A stretch of DNA of 64,000 nt from Ornithinicoccus halotolerans (GCF_009602535.1 NZ_WIQI01000002.1:44320-108319), one strand, 5' to 3'. Positions 41,401 to 50,674 are shown, counted from the first letter of the stretch. The notes: generated by a model from the letters alone, not told the origin. Numbers and translations: made by a program.

Positions 41401-42855
41401 GTGCGCATCACTGAGTCCGTGATCCTGCTGTGCTACCTGGCGCTGGTGACCGGGATCGGAGTGTGGTTCTACCGCCGGGCCCGCAGCTCGGAGAGCGACT
41501 ACTTCACCGCCGGCAACAGCATCGGGACCCTGGTGGGGGCGTTCGCGATCTTCGCCGCTGTCGCCAGCTCCAGCTCGCTGATGGGGGCCGTCGGCTCCGG
41601 TGCCACGTTGGGGGCGCCGTTCTTCTTCGCCTACGCGATCGGGGCGGTGGCCATCCTGCCGTTCGCCATCTTCCTCATCGCGGGGCAGCTGCGCCGGGCC
41701 GGCGTCAAGACCGTGCCCGACTTCTTCGGCCAGCGGTTCGGCCGGGGCGCGCAGCTGCTCGCGGCGGTCGCGGTCGTGCTGGCGATGACCTTCTACATGG
41801 TCCCCCAGCTGACGGCGGCCGGCCTGATCGGCAGCTACGTGCTCGGCGTCGACTACGTCACCGCCGTCATCCTGCTGGGGCTCGGATTCACCCTCTACGC
41901 GGCGCTCGGCGGCATGTGGGCGATCACCTACACCGACCTGATCCAGGGCGCGATCATGCTGCTGGGGGTGCTGGTGACGGCTGCGGTCGTCCTCGGGCAG
42001 CACGGCGGGGTAGCGGCTCTCGTCAGCGACGCGCTGGCGGTGGACCCCGCCTTCGGTGAGGTGACCCAGCCGTGGATGTCCTACTTCGGGCTGTTCATCG
42101 CGTTCCTGTGGTTCGGTGTCGTCTCGCCCTCCGTGGTGATGCGGAACTTCGCCTCCCGGGACGCCCGCACCGCCCGGCGGTCCTCGATGTGGGGCACCGT
42201 GTTCTACCTGCTGCTGTTCCTGTCCGGCTTCGTCGTGATGGCCGCCGGCGTCAGCCTGGACGTGCTGGAGTCGCTGGAGCAGCCCGACCTGATGTTCGTC
42301 TCCGTGGTGGAGCACTACCTGCCCACGCTGCTGGCCGGCCTCATGCTGGCCGGCCTGCTGGCCGCCATCATGTCCTCGGCGGACGCCATGCTGCTGGCGA
42401 TCTCGGCGGGTATCGCCCACGACGTCTACAAGGCACATCTGCGTCCGAACGCCTCGGAGCGGCAGGTGACCGGCCTGGGACTGATCGTCATGGTCGTCGC
42501 CAGCCTCATCGGCATCCTCATCGCCGTCGACCCGCCCGGCCTGATCGCCGTGATGGTCGGCTGGGTCGGCGGCTTCCTGCTGTCGGTCTTCGGCTTCCCG
42601 ATCGTGCTGGGGCTCTGGTGGCCGCGGGCCACCAGCGCCGGCGCGCTGGCCGGGATGCTGGGCGGGTTCGTGACCTTCGGGGTCCTGGTGGCTGGGCAGT
42701 GGCTGCCCACGAACGCCGAGCCGATCGTGGCCGCTCCGGTATCACTGCTATTGGTGGTAGCCGGCAGCCTGCTCACGCCGGCGCCCCCGGCGCACGTCCA
42801 GGAGATGGTCCACGACTACCACCGCTACCGGGAGGACGCCCCGGTTGTCGGTTGA
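41401..42855 (+). CDS. Sodium:solute symporter (SSS family)
   Basis: 484 residues from the GTG at 41401, after GAGGAGGGCGAC. About 13 helices. RRARSSESDYFTAGNSIGTL begins the family core, and TDLIQGAIMLLGVLV and LAAIMSSADAMLLAISAGIA are the conserved SSS segments with sodium-site residues. Probable substrates are organic acids, choline or amino acids. Operon with the small subunit ahead and an unknown gene behind (10-bp overlap). Confidence 0.9.
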   Translation: MRITESVILLCYLALVTGIGVWFYRRARSSESDYFTAGNSIGTLVGAFAIFAAVASSSSLMGAVGSGATLGAPFFFAYAIGAVAILPFAIFLIAGQLRRAGVKTVPDFFGQRFGRGAQLLAAVAVVLAMTFYMVPQLTAAGLIGSYVLGVDYVTAVILLGLGFTLYAALGGMWAITYTDLIQGAIMLLGVLVTAAVVLGQHGGVAALVSDALAVDPAFGEVTQPWMSYFGLFIAFLWFGVVSPSVVMRNFASRDARTARRSSMWGTVFYLLLFLSGFVVMAAGVSLDVLESLEQPDLMFVSVVEHYLPTLLAGLMLAGLLAAIMSSADAMLLAISAGIAHDVYKAHLRPNASERQVTGLGLIVMVVASLIGILIAVDPPGLIAVMVGWVGGFLLSVFGFPIVLGLWWPRATSAGALAGMLGGFVTFGVLVAGQWLPTNAEPIVAAPVSLLLVVAGSLLTPAPPAHVQEMVHDYHRYREDAPVVG

Positions 42856-43438
42856 GGCACTCGGCGACGGGTCGCCGCTCGACGCCGACGGGGCGCTCCG
42901 GGCGGTGTGGAGCGGCCAGCCGCTGCTGCGCCGCGGCCTGGCCAGGTGGCGCCGACTGGGTAGCGTCCCCGTGCTGCGAGCGGAGCTGCGGGAGCAGGAG
43001 CTGCTCTGGTGCCCGCTGTGGCTGGCCCGGACGCTGGTGACCGCCGACCGGCCACCGTTCCCGCCGCGCCGGTCCGCGGTCGCGGTCTTCGTCGACGGGC
43101 TGTCCGGCTATGCCGGCCTGCTGGGTGGCGCTGCGCCGACGGCGGTGGTCGACCCCGTGGAGGGCCGCGTGCTGGCGCCGGTGCTGGACGAGGAGCAGGC
43201 GCGAGACCGCGTCACCGAGGTGCAGCGCCAGCAGATCGACCGCAGCTACCCGCTGCGCAAGCCGCTGCACCGGATCGAGAGCGTGCGGCTGGTCCACCTG
43301 CCGGTCCGGCGACTCCACCTGGCCGGGCCGCGGGCCGAGGCCGCCGGGGTGGCAGGCAGCTGGCACGTGAACGCGGTCAGCGGTGAGCTGGAGACCCACC
43401 TGGCCCGGGAGTGGTCCCGGGCCGGACAGGAGCCGTGA
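42845..43438 (+). CDS. Conserved hypothetical protein in the symporter operon
   Basis: 197 residues from a TTG at 42845, nine bases after GGGAGG and overlapping the symporter end by 10 bp. No signal peptide or membrane segment. Repeated arginine-rich turns and PVRRLHLAGPRAEAAGV near the C-terminus; no family recognised. Position between the symporter and a glyoxalase-fold gene, with overlaps at both ends, supports real translation. Confidence 0.6.
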   Translation: MSVEALGDGSPLDADGALRAVWSGQPLLRRGLARWRRLGSVPVLRAELREQELLWCPLWLARTLVTADRPPFPPRRSAVAVFVDGLSGYAGLLGGAAPTAVVDPVEGRVLAPVLDEEQARDRVTEVQRQQIDRSYPLRKPLHRIESVRLVHLPVRRLHLAGPRAEAAGVAGSWHVNAVSGELETHLAREWSRAGQEP

Positions 43439-44079
43439 TGACCTCCCCTTCCCCTCCCGCTCCGGGCCTGGACCACCTCGTCGTGGCGGCCGCCTCGCTC
43501 GCCGAGGGGACAGCGTGGGTGGAGGACCTGCTGGGGGTGCCGCTGGAGGCCGGCGGCGAGCATCCTCAGTTCGGCACCCACAACACGCTCCTCTCGCTCG
43601 GGCCGAGCTGCTACCTGGAGGTCATCTCGGTCGACCCGCAGGGCCGGCAACCGGAGCGGCCGCGCTGGTTCGCCCTCGACACCACGGACCTGCTGACCGG
43701 ACCCAGGCTGCACCACTGGGTGGTGAGGCCGCGGGCCATGGCCGGACGCCGGCACGTCGAGAACTTTCGCCGTGGCGACCTGCGCTGGCAGCTGACCGTG
43801 CCTCCGGACGGGTCGCTGGAGCACGGCGGGCTGGTGCCCTCCTGCATCCACTGGGAGACGGCGCACCCGTGCTCGCGGCTCCCCGACCACAGGGTGCGGC
43901 TGGACGCGCTGCAGCTGCGGACGCCCGAGCCGGAGCACCTGCGCGAGGAGCTGCAGCGGATGGACGTCCCCGAGGCCGGTGCCGAGGTGGTCCCGGCGCA
44001 GCGGCGGCAGTTGCTGGCCCGGCTCACCGGGCCCGCTGGCACAGTGGAGCTGTCCGAAGGGGGAGCACGAGATGAGTGA
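43438..44079 (+). CDS. Glyoxalase-like domain protein (PF13468 type)
   Basis: 213 residues from the ATG at 43438 (TGATGA overlap). GLDHLVVAAASLAEGTAWVED opens the fold and GTHNTLLSLGPSCYLEVISVD follows, matching the Glyoxalase_3-like family. Role unknown. Its end overlaps the next gene by 8 bp. Confidence 0.8.
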   Translation: MTSPSPPAPGLDHLVVAAASLAEGTAWVEDLLGVPLEAGGEHPQFGTHNTLLSLGPSCYLEVISVDPQGRQPERPRWFALDTTDLLTGPRLHHWVVRPRAMAGRRHVENFRRGDLRWQLTVPPDGSLEHGGLVPSCIHWETAHPCSRLPDHRVRLDALQLRTPEPEHLREELQRMDVPEAGAEVVPAQRRQLLARLTGPAGTVELSEGGARDE

Positions 44080-44362
44080 GGACAGCGTCCGCGACGCGAG
44101 GGTGGGGACCCGGCGGCTGAACCGGCTGGCCCTTGCCTCGGTTGGCTGCACGGTGATCGCGCTCGCCGGTGTCGTCGGTCTGGGGGTGGTGGCCGTCGCG
44201 GTGTTCGCCGTCGGGGCCGGTCATGTCGCGCTGCAGCAGATCGCGGTCCGCGGTGAGCGCGGCGCCGCGCTCGCGTACGCCTCGCTCGTGGTCTGCTATC
44301 TGCTGGGCACCTGGGCGGTGCTGCACGCGATCTGGTGGACGATCCCGTTCGCGGGCCAGTGA
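44072..44362 (+). CDS. Small membrane protein, DUF4190-like
   Basis: 96 residues. Two hydrophobic helices (LALASVGCTVIALAGVVGLG and AALAYASLVVCYLLGTWAVL) with the short G-AL-Y turn typical of DUF4190. The ATG at 44072 follows GGGGGAGC and lies inside the previous gene's end. Last gene of the symporter operon. Function unknown. Confidence 0.65.
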   Translation: MSEDSVRDARVGTRRLNRLALASVGCTVIALAGVVGLGVVAVAVFAVGAGHVALQQIAVRGERGAALAYASLVVCYLLGTWAVLHAIWWTIPFAGQ

Positions 44363-44443
44363 CAGCGGGCCGTGGCTGCCGCCTGGTTGGCGAGGGGCTG
44401 TGCTGGGACGGGGCCCGTACCTGCAGCGGCTGTCCCGCCCCGG

Positions 44444-44893
44444 TCAGGGCGCCTGCCGACACAGCCTCTCGATGACGTCGGCGAGCGCAGCGACCGGGAG
44501 CCGCCCGTCGAGCTCGAGGGTGGCGCCCTGACGCAGCAGCGGCTCGACGGTCGTCACGTACTCCGCGATCTCCGCTCGCTGCCCCGGGGTCGTGCCGTAG
44601 GGGTTGGTGGTGCGGCTGGTCACCCGCTCCAGCAGCACCTCAAGCGGCGCGCTCAGCAGCACGACGTCGTCGAAGCGGTCGTAGAACCGGCCCTGGTTCT
44701 CCACGGTGCCCGAGACGACGACGTCGGGGTGTGCGGCCAGCAGCCGGTCCATGCGTGCCTCGTCCCAGGTGGCGTCCGGCAGCGTCCAGCCGTCGTCGTC
44801 GGTGTCGACTGTCAGGTGTCCCCGCCGCTCGAGCTCCGCCAGGACCGTCGACTTCCCGGCTCCCGACATGCCGGTCACCAGCACCCGCGCCAT
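44444..44893 (-). CDS. P-loop nucleoside/shikimate kinase-like ATPase
   Basis: 149 residues from the ATG at 44893. Walker A is VLVTGMSGAGKST at the N-terminus; VTVDTDDDGW-like (HLTVDTDDDGWTLP) and VVSGTVENQGRFYDRFDDVV follow. Size and motifs fit small AAA_18/shikimate-kinase-like ATPases whose substrates are usually unassigned. Convergent with the symporter operon. Confidence 0.8.
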   Translation of the reverse strand: MARVLVTGMSGAGKSTVLAELERRGHLTVDTDDDGWTLPDATWDEARMDRLLAAHPDVVVSGTVENQGRFYDRFDDVVLLSAPLEVLLERVTSRTTNPYGTTPGQRAEIAEYVTTVEPLLRQGATLELDGRLPVAALADVIERLCRQAP

Positions 44894-45067
44894 GGCGGAA
44901 CCGTAGCGGCAGCCACGACGGCCGCGAGCCCGCGTCATCCACCACCTGGCTCCGACCGCGGTGCTGAGGGAGGAGCACCACTCGTCTGCGTTGTCGTAGA
45001 CCACTGCGACTCCCGCGCCGCCCCCCGCGTTCGTGGAGCGACGCGACCGTGCCTCTACGCTTCCCCC

Positions 45068-45853
45068 GTGGCCATCCACGCCGACTCCGGCACCCCCGGC
45101 GCCATGTCCGCGCGCCGCCGGATGTTGCTCACCGAGACCATGCTCGTGCTCGGCGTCAGCCTGGGTGCCTCGGCGGTCTGGGCGGTGCTGTCCATCATCC
45201 GCAAGGCGACCGCGCCCGAGCCGCTCTCCACCCAGACCACGGCGATGAACACCTCCGCCGCTCCGGACCGGCCGTGGCTGGACCTGGCCTACCAGCTGGC
45301 TGAGGTCGGCCTGGCGCTGGTGCCCGTGCTGCTGGCGCTGCACCTGCTGGCACGCGACGGCGACCACCCCCGGCGGATGGGACTGGACCTCACCCGTCCC
45401 GGCCGCGACCTGCTGGGCGGCACCACGCTGGCAGCGGTCATCGGGATCCCGGGCCTGGGCCTCTACCTGCTGGCCCGTGCGCTGGACCTGAACACCACGG
45501 TCGCGGCCGCCAACCTCCCGGCGGTGTGGTGGGGCGTGCCGGTGCTCGTGCTGGCCGCCGTGCAGAACGCCGTGCTCGAGGAGGTGGTCATGGTGGGTTA
45601 CCTGTTCCGCCGCTGGGCGCAGGCCGGCTGGTCCGCCGCCACGATCATCGTCACCTCGGCGCTGATCCGCGGGACCTACCACCTCTACCAGGGCTTCGGC
45701 GGGTTCCTCGGCAACGTCGCGATGGGGTTGCTGCTCGGCTGGGTCTACACCCGCACGCGGCGGGTGATGCCGCTGATCGTTGCGCATGCACTGCTCGACA
45801 TCGTCGCGTTCGTGGGCTACGCCCTCCTCGCCCCGCAGGTCGACTGGTTGTAG
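45068..45853 (+). CDS. CPBP family intramembrane metalloprotease (Abi-like)
   Basis: 261 residues from GTG 45068 (ATG 45104 also possible; neither has a ribosome site, so the mRNA may be leaderless). About eight hydrophobic segments. Motif 1 is LEEVVMVGYLFRR (EExxxR), motif 2 IRGTYHLYQGFGGFLGN, and motif 3 VAHALLDIVAF, the three CPBP/CAAX protease signatures. Cleavage target unknown. Confidence 0.88.
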   Translation: MAIHADSGTPGAMSARRRMLLTETMLVLGVSLGASAVWAVLSIIRKATAPEPLSTQTTAMNTSAAPDRPWLDLAYQLAEVGLALVPVLLALHLLARDGDHPRRMGLDLTRPGRDLLGGTTLAAVIGIPGLGLYLLARALDLNTTVAAANLPAVWWGVPVLVLAAVQNAVLEEVVMVGYLFRRWAQAGWSAATIIVTSALIRGTYHLYQGFGGFLGNVAMGLLLGWVYTRTRRVMPLIVAHALLDIVAFVGYALLAPQVDWL

Positions 45854-45966
45854 CCGCGGGGCCCAGGCGGGCAGCATGGGCCACGGCTCTGGTGCGGGTC
45901 ACCTCGGCGGGGCACACTGTGTGCAGCAGCGCGGCGGACGCGCTGCCCGTACGAAGGGGACGGCCG

Positions 45967-46533
45967 ATGCGACGCACCATCGCGGCCTGGGCCGCCGTGG
46001 GGACGCTGGCAGCGGCGACGGCCGTCGGTGCGGTCGTCCTCCCAGCCGGCGCCGATGACGAGGTGACCCCAGCCGAGCCGCCGGCGGTGACCGCCCCGGC
46101 AGACGAGCCGGACGGGGAGCTCGGTGGGGACAAGGCGCACCCTGACCACACCCACGGCCGGGGCCTCGGGCCGGGTCACGCGCATGGCAACGGTCACGGC
46201 CCGGGCCACGCGCACGGCGCGCCGGGTGGCGACGGGGACGAGGGCAGCGAGCGCGGCGGACCGCCCGGGCACGTGCGGAGCGTGGGCGGCCCGGTCTGGG
46301 TGACGGCCGCCGAGGCGCTGGGGCTGGAGCCAGGGGAGCTGCGGCGGCGGCTGCGCGCCGGCGAGACCCTCGGGGAGATCGCCGACGAGCGCGGCGTCGA
46401 CCGGGACGAGCTGGTGGCGTCGCTGCTCGAGGTTCACGAGCAGCGCCTGCGGGAGCTGCTGGACCAGCAGATCCCCGTTCCTGGCGGGCCACCGTTCCGA
46501 CTCAAGGACGGGCTCCCCGGCGACGACGGGTAG
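45967..46533 (+). CDS. Exported His/Gly-rich protein with C-terminal helical domain
   Basis: 188 residues. Signal peptide residues 1-28 (AAWAAVGTLAAATAVGAVVL, then PAGA). Residues ~55-85 are rich in His-Gly (THGRGLGPGHAHGNGHG), a possible metal-binding tract. The C-terminal part (VWVTAAEALGLEPGELRRRL, then GETLGEIADERGVD) looks like a small helical repeat found in secreted Firmicute and actinobacterial proteins. Ribosome site GAAGGGGACGG. Function unknown. Confidence 0.7.
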   Translation: MRRTIAAWAAVGTLAAATAVGAVVLPAGADDEVTPAEPPAVTAPADEPDGELGGDKAHPDHTHGRGLGPGHAHGNGHGPGHAHGAPGGDGDEGSERGGPPGHVRSVGGPVWVTAAEALGLEPGELRRRLRAGETLGEIADERGVDRDELVASLLEVHEQRLRELLDQQIPVPGGPPFRLKDGLPGDDG

Positions 46534-46635
46534 CGGCCCGGCTCACTGCGGGTGCTGCGCGCCGCGGTCGAGGAGGCGCAGCGGTCCTGAGCCGGTGACC
46601 GATGAGGCCGCGGTAGCGGCGGGGTCAATCGGGAC

Positions 46636-47244
46636 ATGGATACCTCTCCCGCCGCCGCCCCCGTCGACCTTGCCCCGGTGGCCACGCACGTGGCTGACCT
46701 GGTGCGCGGGATCGGGGACGAGCAGCTGTCCGACCCGACCCCGTGCACGGGGTACACCGTCGCCGCCCTGCTGGACCACCTGGACGGGCTGGCGCTGGCG
46801 TTCACGCTCGCCGCGCGGAAGGAGCCGGTGCCCGACCCCGGCCCCGAGGGGCCGATCGGCCACGCCGAGCGGCTCACGGCCGACTGGCGCACCCGGATCC
46901 CGGAGCGGCTGGCCGACCTGGCGCGGGCGTGGACCGACCCGGCCGCCTGGGAGGGGACGACCCGGGTGGGAGGCGTCGACATGGACGGCCAGATGGCCGC
47001 GATGACCACCGCCGACGAGGTGGTCGTCCACGGCTGGGACCTGGCGCGGGCGACCGGGCAGGAGTACCGGCCCGACCCCGAAGCCGTCACTGCCGCGCTG
47101 AGCTTCGTGGAGCTGTTCAGCGGGCCCGGGACCGAGGGCGAGCGCGGCGACGCGTTCGGCCCGGAGCGACCGGTGCCCGAGGGCGCCACCGCCCTGGAGC
47201 GGCTCGTCGCGCTGACCGGACGCGACCCTCACTGGCAGGGCTGA
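46636..47244 (+). CDS. TIGR03086 family protein (mycothiol-dependent maleylpyruvate isomerase N-terminal fold)
   Basis: 202 residues. DLVRGIGDEQLSDPTPCTGYTVAALLDHL is shared by this DinB-related family, with VVVHGWDLARATGQEY as the second metal-ligand region. Role uncharacterised; relatives use mycothiol. Its end overlaps the convergent YczE-like gene by 16 bp. Confidence 0.87.
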   Translation: MDTSPAAAPVDLAPVATHVADLVRGIGDEQLSDPTPCTGYTVAALLDHLDGLALAFTLAARKEPVPDPGPEGPIGHAERLTADWRTRIPERLADLARAWTDPAAWEGTTRVGGVDMDGQMAAMTTADEVVVHGWDLARATGQEYRPDPEAVTAALSFVELFSGPGTEGERGDAFGPERPVPEGATALERLVALTGRDPHWQG

Positions 47245-48008
47245 GCCACTCGGGCGTCCGTCGCGTCCGCGGCGCCCTCAGGCGTTGTGGACGCGTCGCT
47301 CGGTGTCGCGGCTGCGCGCTCCGGCACGTCCAGGCGCACCGTGAGGTAGGGCAGCATCCCCTGGGTCAACGGGCCGATCGCCAGCGCGTAGAGCACGGTG
47401 CCCAGGCCGATCACCCCACCGAGCAGCCAACCGATGGCCACCACGGTGACCTCCATGCCGGTGCGAACGAAGCGCAGCGAGAGCCCGGTCGTGCGGGAGA
47501 GCCCGGTCATGAGCCCGTCCCGCGGGCCGGGGCCGAGCTGGGCGCCGATGTACATCGCCGAGGCCACCCCGTTGACGCCGACCGCGCCAACGAGCAGCGC
47601 TGCCCGCGACGCCAGGTGCTCGGGCTCGGGCACCACCGCCAACGTCAGGTCGGCGGCCACCCCGATGAGGACGGCGTTGGCGATCGTGCCCAGTCCGGGC
47701 CGCTGCCGCAGCGGGATCCACAGCAGCAGCACCAGCAGCGACACCAGGATCACCACCGTGCCGAAGCTCAGCGGCAGGTGCTTGGTGATGCCCACGTGCA
47801 GCACGTCCCAGGGGATCTGCCCGAGCGTGGCGCGCAGCACCAGCGCCATCGAGGCGCCGTAGATCATCAGGCCCACCACCAGCTGGATCAGTCGGCGCGG
47901 CAGCCGGCCGGCGCGCAGCTGGGCCACCGGGCCGAGGTTGGCCAGCTCGGTGCGCCCGCGACGGGTGCGCGGGTGGGAGCCGGCGGGCTGCGATCGGCGT
48001 GCGCTCAT
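47229..48008 (-). CDS. YczE-like integral membrane protein
   Basis: 259 residues with five or six helices. Conserved YczE traits: GLMIYGASMALVLRATLGQIPWDVLHVGI and AMYIGAQLGPGPRDGLMTGL. The family is repeatedly found next to MocR-type regulators; transport function is suspected but unproven. Divergent from the regulator gene across a strong inverted repeat. Confidence 0.85.
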   Translation of the reverse strand: MSARRSQPAGSHPRTRRGRTELANLGPVAQLRAGRLPRRLIQLVVGLMIYGASMALVLRATLGQIPWDVLHVGITKHLPLSFGTVVILVSLLVLLLWIPLRQRPGLGTIANAVLIGVAADLTLAVVPEPEHLASRAALLVGAVGVNGVASAMYIGAQLGPGPRDGLMTGLSRTTGLSLRFVRTGMEVTVVAIGWLLGGVIGLGTVLYALAIGPLTQGMLPYLTVRLDVPERAAATPSDASTTPEGAADATDARVAQPCQ

Positions 48009-48021
48009 GGTCTCCACTGTC

Positions 48022-48060
48022 TCCCACAATTGGCCCTTGCGCAAAGAGCCAATTGTGGGA
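48022..48060. promoter_or_regulatory. Inverted repeat in the yczE/mocR intergenic region, likely operator
   Basis: TCCCACAATTGGC (48022-48034) and GCCAATTGTGGGA (48048-48060) are perfect 13-bp inverted arms with a 13-bp spacer, 62 bp apart from each start. AT-rich half-site cores (CAATTG) in such high-GC DNA are notable. It probably binds the MocR-type regulator encoded alongside and controls both genes. Confidence 0.8.
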
Positions 48061-48070
48061 AAGTGGCCTC

Positions 48071-49537
48071 ATGCAGCGCACGATGTCGGCGGCGAAGGTG
48101 GCCGGGCTGGTCGGCGGGGGCCCGTGGGAGCCTCCGGCCTACGCCGCGCTCGCTGCCCGGCTGCGGCGATCCACCACCGAGGGCAGGCTCCCGGCGGGCA
48201 CGCGGCTGCCCAGCGAGCGCGACCTGACCGGTGCGGTCGGGCTGAGCCGCACCACGGTGACCCGGGCGTACGGGTTGCTGCGGGAGCAGGGGTACCTGGA
48301 GACGCGGCGCGGGTCCGGCAGCGTGGTGCGGCTGCCGCACGTCCCGGGTGGCCGGGTGGACCACCTGCTGGCCCCGGGCGGGAGCGCGGAGGACGCCATC
48401 GACCTCAGCTGCACCGCCTCGCCCGCGCCCGGCGGGGTGATGCAGGCCTACGAGCAGGCGCTGACCGAGCTGGGCGGCTACCTGCCCGGCAGCGGCTACT
48501 ACCCGAGCGGGCTGCCGCTGCTGCGGGAGGCGCTGGCCGAGCGGTACACCCGCCGTGGCCTGCCGACCGACCCCGACCAGGTCATCGTCACCTCCGGGGC
48601 GCTGGCGGGCACGGCCGTCGCCGTGCAGGCGCTGCTGTCGCCGGGGGACCGGGTGGTCGTGGAGAGCCCCACCTACCCCAACGCGATCGCCACGCTCACC
48701 GGCGCCCGCGCCCGGACGGTGCCGCACCCGGTGGACCACCGGGCGCCGGGGCAGGAGTGGGACCCCGAAGGGCTGGCGCTGCTGCTGCGGCAGGTGGGCG
48801 CGCGGGCGGCCTACCTGGTGCCGGACTTCCACAACCCGACCGGTGCGCTCATGGACGCCGCGCAGCGGGAGCAGGTAGCCGCCGCGCTCACCCGGGCCCG
48901 CACGGTCGCGCTGGTGGACGAGTCGCCGGTGGACCTGCCGCTGGACCTGGCGCCGGGGCAGATGCCGGCGCCGTTCGGGGCGTTCGCGCCGGACACGGTC
49001 ACGGTGGGCAGTGCCAGCAAGTCGTTCTGGTGCGGGCTGCGGATCGGGTGGATGCGGCTGCCGCGGGAGCGGGTGGAGCAGATGGCGACGGTGCGGCTGC
49101 GCCTCGACCTCGGCGCGCCGGTGCTCGAGCAGCTCGTGGTGGCGGGGCTGCTGGGCGACAGCGAACGGGAGGCGCAGCTGCACCGGGAGCAGGTGGACCG
49201 GCTCAGCCGCGGCCGCCAGCTGCTGCAGGACGGCCTGGCGCAGCGGCTACCGGACTGGCAGGTGAACGACCCGCCCGGTGGGCTGTCGCTGTGGTGCGAG
49301 CTGCCGGAGCCGCGGTCGACCGCGTTGACCGTGGCCGCCCGCCGGCACGGGGTGCTGCTGGCCTCAGGGCCGACGTTCGCGCCGGCCGGCGGCATGGACT
49401 CCTGGATCCGGCTGCCCTACGCCCTGGGCCCGGAGAGCCTCGTCGACGTGCCCGAGCGGCTCGAGGCCGCGTGGGCGGAGGCGCTCACCGATGAGGTGAC
49501 CGGTGCCGGCGCCGAGCGGCGGCCGGTGATCGCGTAG
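48071..49537 (+). CDS. MocR-type transcriptional regulator (GntR HTH plus aminotransferase-like domain), YczR-like
   Basis: 488 residues. N-terminal winged HTH: LPSERDLTGAVGLSRTTVTRAY. The C-terminal fold-type I aminotransferase-like domain has FHNPTGALMDAAQ, VDESPVDLPLDL and the PLP Lys in VGSASKSFWCGLRIGW. Such regulators sense PLP or amino acids. The divergent yczE neighbour identifies the YczR subgroup. It is the likely binder of the intergenic inverted repeat. Confidence 0.9.
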   Translation: MQRTMSAAKVAGLVGGGPWEPPAYAALAARLRRSTTEGRLPAGTRLPSERDLTGAVGLSRTTVTRAYGLLREQGYLETRRGSGSVVRLPHVPGGRVDHLLAPGGSAEDAIDLSCTASPAPGGVMQAYEQALTELGGYLPGSGYYPSGLPLLREALAERYTRRGLPTDPDQVIVTSGALAGTAVAVQALLSPGDRVVVESPTYPNAIATLTGARARTVPHPVDHRAPGQEWDPEGLALLLRQVGARAAYLVPDFHNPTGALMDAAQREQVAAALTRARTVALVDESPVDLPLDLAPGQMPAPFGAFAPDTVTVGSASKSFWCGLRIGWMRLPRERVEQMATVRLRLDLGAPVLEQLVVAGLLGDSEREAQLHREQVDRLSRGRQLLQDGLAQRLPDWQVNDPPGGLSLWCELPEPRSTALTVAARRHGVLLASGPTFAPAGGMDSWIRLPYALGPESLVDVPERLEAAWAEALTDEVTGAGAERRPVIA

Positions 49538-49593
49538 CCCGCCTGCGTGTCGTCGGGACGCCGTGACGCCGAGGGAGCACGGGGCGGCAACCG

Positions 49594-50595
49594 CTACCCC
49601 ACGATGAGCCCGCGCTCGCGGGCGATCGCGCCGAGCTGGAACCGGCTGCTGGCGTCGAACCGGTCCATCAGCGCCCGGACGTGCCGCTGCACGGTCCGCT
49701 GGCTGGCATCGAGCTGCCGGGCGATGCCGTAGTCGGTCAGCCCGGCGTACATGAGCGCGAGGATCTCCCGCTCATCCCGGGTTACCGCGGGGGAGCCCGC
49801 ACCGTCACTGGGCGTCGCGGCGGGCAGGGGCGCCCCCATCCCCCACAACGTGGAGAACAGCGCGAGCAGCGTGTCGAGCAGCTCGCTGGCCCGCACGGCC
49901 AGCGCGCCCGCCTGGCGCCCGCCGTCGACGACGAGCGGCAGGAGCGCGACCGACCGGTCGACCACGCAGAGCTTGGCGGGGAGCCGGGGGACCACCCTGG
50001 CCTGCTCGCCGGCGTCGACGTATCGGCGGACACCGGCCATGCCGCCGGGCCGGTCCAGCACCTCGCTGTCGTAGATGCTGCGCACCACCACGCCGCGGGC
50101 CAGCAGCTCGAGCTCGGCCTCGTTGTCGCCGTTGTCGACGACGAACGGCGGCTTGACGAGGAAGAGCAGCTCGCTGGATGCCTCGGACTGCAGCTGCTGG
50201 AAGCGCTGGCCGATGGCCACCTCGCCGGTCACCACCTCGACGAGCTGGGCGGCCAGCTGGGCGCGTGCGGCCTGGTAGTCGCTGGTGAGCGTGGCGAGGA
50301 CGTCCCGGGCCAGCCGCAGCTGCTCCTCCTGCCCGGCGATCACCGGGCCCAGGGCGGTGTCCGGAGGTGCTGCCGCATACCGGTCGCGGGTCCCCGCCGT
50401 CCGCACCACCAGCCCCTTGCTCTCGAGCCATCGCAGCACGGCACGGGTCTCGCGGATCGGCACACCGAGGTCGCGCGCGACCTCGGTGCCGGAGCAGGAC
50501 GCCGAGGCCATCAGGCGGCGGTAGACCGCCTCCTCGACCGCGCCCATGCCGATCGTGTCCAGAAAGTTCTGCATCGACTCCAGGTCGAGCGTCAC
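49594..50595 (-). CDS. Transcriptional regulator with N-terminal TrmB-like and C-terminal LuxR-type HTH
   Basis: 333 residues from the GTG at 50595, which has GGGGAGGCGCGC upstream. N-terminal winged helix (EEAVYRRLMASASCSGTEVARDLGVP), a middle PLD-like/effector domain (SSELLFLVKPPFVVDNGDNE) and a C-terminal LuxR HTH (ILALMYAGLTDYGIARQLDA, ASQRTVQRHVRALMDRF). This actinobacterial architecture usually controls secondary metabolism or secretion. The target may be the adjacent secreted protease or may lie elsewhere. Confidence 0.82.
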   Translation of the reverse strand: MTLDLESMQNFLDTIGMGAVEEAVYRRLMASASCSGTEVARDLGVPIRETRAVLRWLESKGLVVRTAGTRDRYAAAPPDTALGPVIAGQEEQLRLARDVLATLTSDYQAARAQLAAQLVEVVTGEVAIGQRFQQLQSEASSELLFLVKPPFVVDNGDNEAELELLARGVVVRSIYDSEVLDRPGGMAGVRRYVDAGEQARVVPRLPAKLCVVDRSVALLPLVVDGGRQAGALAVRASELLDTLLALFSTLWGMGAPLPAATPSDGAGSPAVTRDEREILALMYAGLTDYGIARQLDASQRTVQRHVRALMDRFDASSRFQLGAIARERGLIVG

Positions 50596-50674
50596 CGCGC
50601 GCCTCCCCGATCCCCTTGGCGATCCGGTGAGCGTAGGGGAGGGGTTACGGGGTGTCCACCCCCATGGGTGGGAC

